Positions 43,122 through 44,282 of a stretch of DNA of 44,282 nt are shown here, piece after piece (within the stretch, counting starts at the first letter, position 1; every line of letters begins with the position of its first letter). The notes under the pieces are model-generated. The model ran no database searches and had not been told where the DNA came from. It worked only from the letters and a program-made list of their open reading frames with translations. The stretch comes from an uncultured Duncaniella sp. (GTDB lineage: Bacteria > Bacteroidota > Bacteroidia > Bacteroidales > Muribaculaceae): positions 1 through 44,282 of the forward strand of contig CAJTMJ010000028.1 in NCBI GenBank assembly GCA_910577335.1, read 5' to 3'. The position numbers and the translations under genes were made by a program.

Positions 43122-44156
43122 CTATTCCTGAGTGCTGACCTCATCTTTGCTCAACTCATATTTGAATATAATAGGTATTATCCAATTGAAAATAAAGAGA
43201 GCGCATCCGTATGCCATCAGTAGGATAAACGCATCCATCTTTATCGGTAATAGATTTTTGAACTCCCCTCCGAATAGGAACACCAAGAAGATAATCCACA
43301 TTAGCGCCTGTATCGTCAGGCAGAGCGTACACCACGCATGTATTTTAAACCTTTGATACAACACACTCCAGAAGGTGTATGGAAGACAGCACACGCTTAT
43401 TATTGCAAGATAGTTCACACATTGCGGATACAATAATATGGCGATTTCACTGACCGTGAAATAAGATAACCCTATCTCGCACCATGGGAACAGACCAAAC
43501 AGTTTGGAAGCATCGGTATCAAGCACTGTTCCGCAACCGTTTTTCTGAATTATGCCACACACTGAATCCGCCGCATCGCTCTGCACGTGCGATTGCTTTA
43601 GCACAAGCAGATAGCAGATATATATACCGAAGCCATACAGGAACGGCAAAATCAGCGTAGGCAAAGTACTATACAGACGATTATTCACATACCCATATAT
43701 CACCATAAACACAGCGCAAAGAATCACAAACCATTTCTCAAAATACTTTGCGAAACCGCCTATTCTGTGCTGCATATATTGAGTTTCCTCCGATTTGGCA
43801 GTTTTAATGCCTTGCACAGCCGCCCCATTCCACTTCCCGATAAATACATCCTTAGGCTCTGTGACCACCTTTAGGCTTTTAGACTGATACGTGACATTAT
43901 CCTTTGACACATCGGTGACTATGACATAATGCCCGTCGGAAAGCTGTGCCACAAACGGACCGGAGAAAGCAGACAGATCCTTATCGCTTCCGGCTTTCAC
44001 CCTCTTCACATCCGCATTATATTCCCTGAGAAGATCTTCAATACCTATTATGGCAAGCTTAGGGGGATATGCTGTGAATCTTTCGCTGCTATATAATTCT
44101 GTATGGGGGATACCAAGAATATCAAGATAGTCTGAAAAAAGTGTTCTGTTATTCAT
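43122..44156 (-). CDS. VKOR-family membrane protein with C39-peptidase-like N-terminal domain
   Basis: 344 aa. The N-terminal domain (about 1-115) resembles the second half of a C39 peptidase domain, with GPFVAQLSDGHYVIVTDVSKDNVTY (His76), but no catalytic Cys motif is present. A TM bundle follows (about 143-335). The VKOR disulfide core has loop cysteines Cys200 and Cys208 (spacing of 8, as in VKOR) and the CxxC site Cys276-Cys279 in HAWCTLC. It should make or pass disulfides to a periplasmic partner, with quinone as acceptor. Many homologues end with a thioredoxin domain; this one does not. Confidence 0.9.
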   Translation of the reverse strand: MNNRTLFSDYLDILGIPHTELYSSERFTAYPPKLAIIGIEDLLREYNADVKRVKAGSDKDLSAFSGPFVAQLSDGHYVIVTDVSKDNVTYQSKSLKVVTEPKDVFIGKWNGAAVQGIKTAKSEETQYMQHRIGGFAKYFEKWFVILCAVFMVIYGYVNNRLYSTLPTLILPFLYGFGIYICYLLVLKQSHVQSDAADSVCGIIQKNGCGTVLDTDASKLFGLFPWCEIGLSYFTVSEIAILLYPQCVNYLAIISVCCLPYTFWSVLYQRFKIHAWCTLCLTIQALMWIIFLVFLFGGEFKNLLPIKMDAFILLMAYGCALFIFNWIIPIIFKYELSKDEVSTQE

Positions 44157-44230
44157 CTAATGTTATGGAGCTAAATATACATATTCAAAACATCCCACAC
44201 AAATAATTGGTTCGCCCATGTACAGATACA

Positions 44231-44272
44231 AAAAAAGACAACCGGTTGCCATCTGTGATGGAACCGGTTGTC
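44231..44272 (-). terminator. Terminator of a minus-strand gene outside the window
   Basis: GACAACCGGTT plus CCATC on the left pairs with GATGG plus AACCGGTTGTC on the right (one bulged G), with six T on the minus-strand side. No gene to its right is in the window, so it should end a minus-strand gene beyond the edge. Confidence 0.75.
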
Positions 44273-44282
44273 GGTAGAGGGG

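Overview
The window is chromosomal DNA from a Bacteroidota bacterium. It is most likely a Bacteroidales gut species, and a Muribaculaceae-like genome would fit, but the family is inference. The evidence is: a MurF-Alr fusion, GSCFA and GldB-type lipoproteins, FadL/PorT-type outer-membrane proteins, a long urocanase, an S16 with an Ala/Glu/Lys tail, and repeated -7 boxes of the form TAnnTTTG with a TTG/TTTG about 19-20 nt upstream. Almost all of the window is dense, intact, ordinary coding sequence. No insertion sequence, prophage, CRISPR array or rRNA was seen.

Layout. 1-477: 3' part of a rubrerythrin gene. 715-4954 (minus): GSCFA protein, MurF-Alr fusion, a zeta-toxin-like kinase and a 69-codon overlapping ORF. 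5131-5218: tRNA-Ser(GGA). 5361-6009 (minus): HicA/HicB toxin-antitoxin pair. 6233-12813 (plus): complete histidine degradation operon ftcD-hutU-hutH-hutI. 12904-17098 (minus): a SpoU methyltransferase, then glyA, a flavin reductase, pyrI and pyrB, read from the pyrB promoter. 17172-17241: heptamer tandem repeat. 17220-18279 (minus): ECF sigma factor and a four-TM partner. 18414-20669 (plus): an ABC-2 exporter pair. 20670-21064: gene-free stretch with a nested, highly structured inverted-repeat element and a terminator. 21065-26038 (plus): Trp/Gly-rich secreted protein, FadL-like porin, and a Pif1-like helicase fused to TPRs. 26122-27579 (minus): rpsP and yqgE. 27809-28750 (plus): CDF metal exporter. 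28788-30128 (minus): miaB. 30203-32186 (plus): a small membrane-anchored protein and a succinate/acetyl-CoA transferase. 32277-33218 (minus): GldB-like lipoprotein. 33346-35433 (plus): cell-wall amidase with SPOR-like tail and an MCE/MlaD protein. 35529-37145 (minus): ABC-F ATPase. 37347-40482 (plus): galM, a nucleotidyltransferase and galK. 40619-43111 (plus): LysM/periplasmic-binding-like protein and a beta-barrel protein. 43122-44156 (minus): C39-like/VKOR membrane protein. 44231-44272: terminator for a gene outside the window.

How it fits together. The hut operon takes histidine to glutamate and feeds one-carbon units to tetrahydrofolate; glyA lies just beyond it on the other strand. Several loci concern the envelope: MurF-Alr, amidase, MCE, GldB, LysM and porins. 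The gal cluster lacks a GalT but has a nucleotidyltransferase between mutarotase and galactokinase.

The points most worth a second look are: the zeta-like kinase placed behind peptidoglycan-precursor genes; the ABC-F protein in which exactly one of two composite ATP sites is degenerate; the galM-NTase-galK arrangement; the structured element at 20712-20905; the helicase-TPR fusion; and the VKOR protein with a C39-like domain lacking the catalytic Cys.
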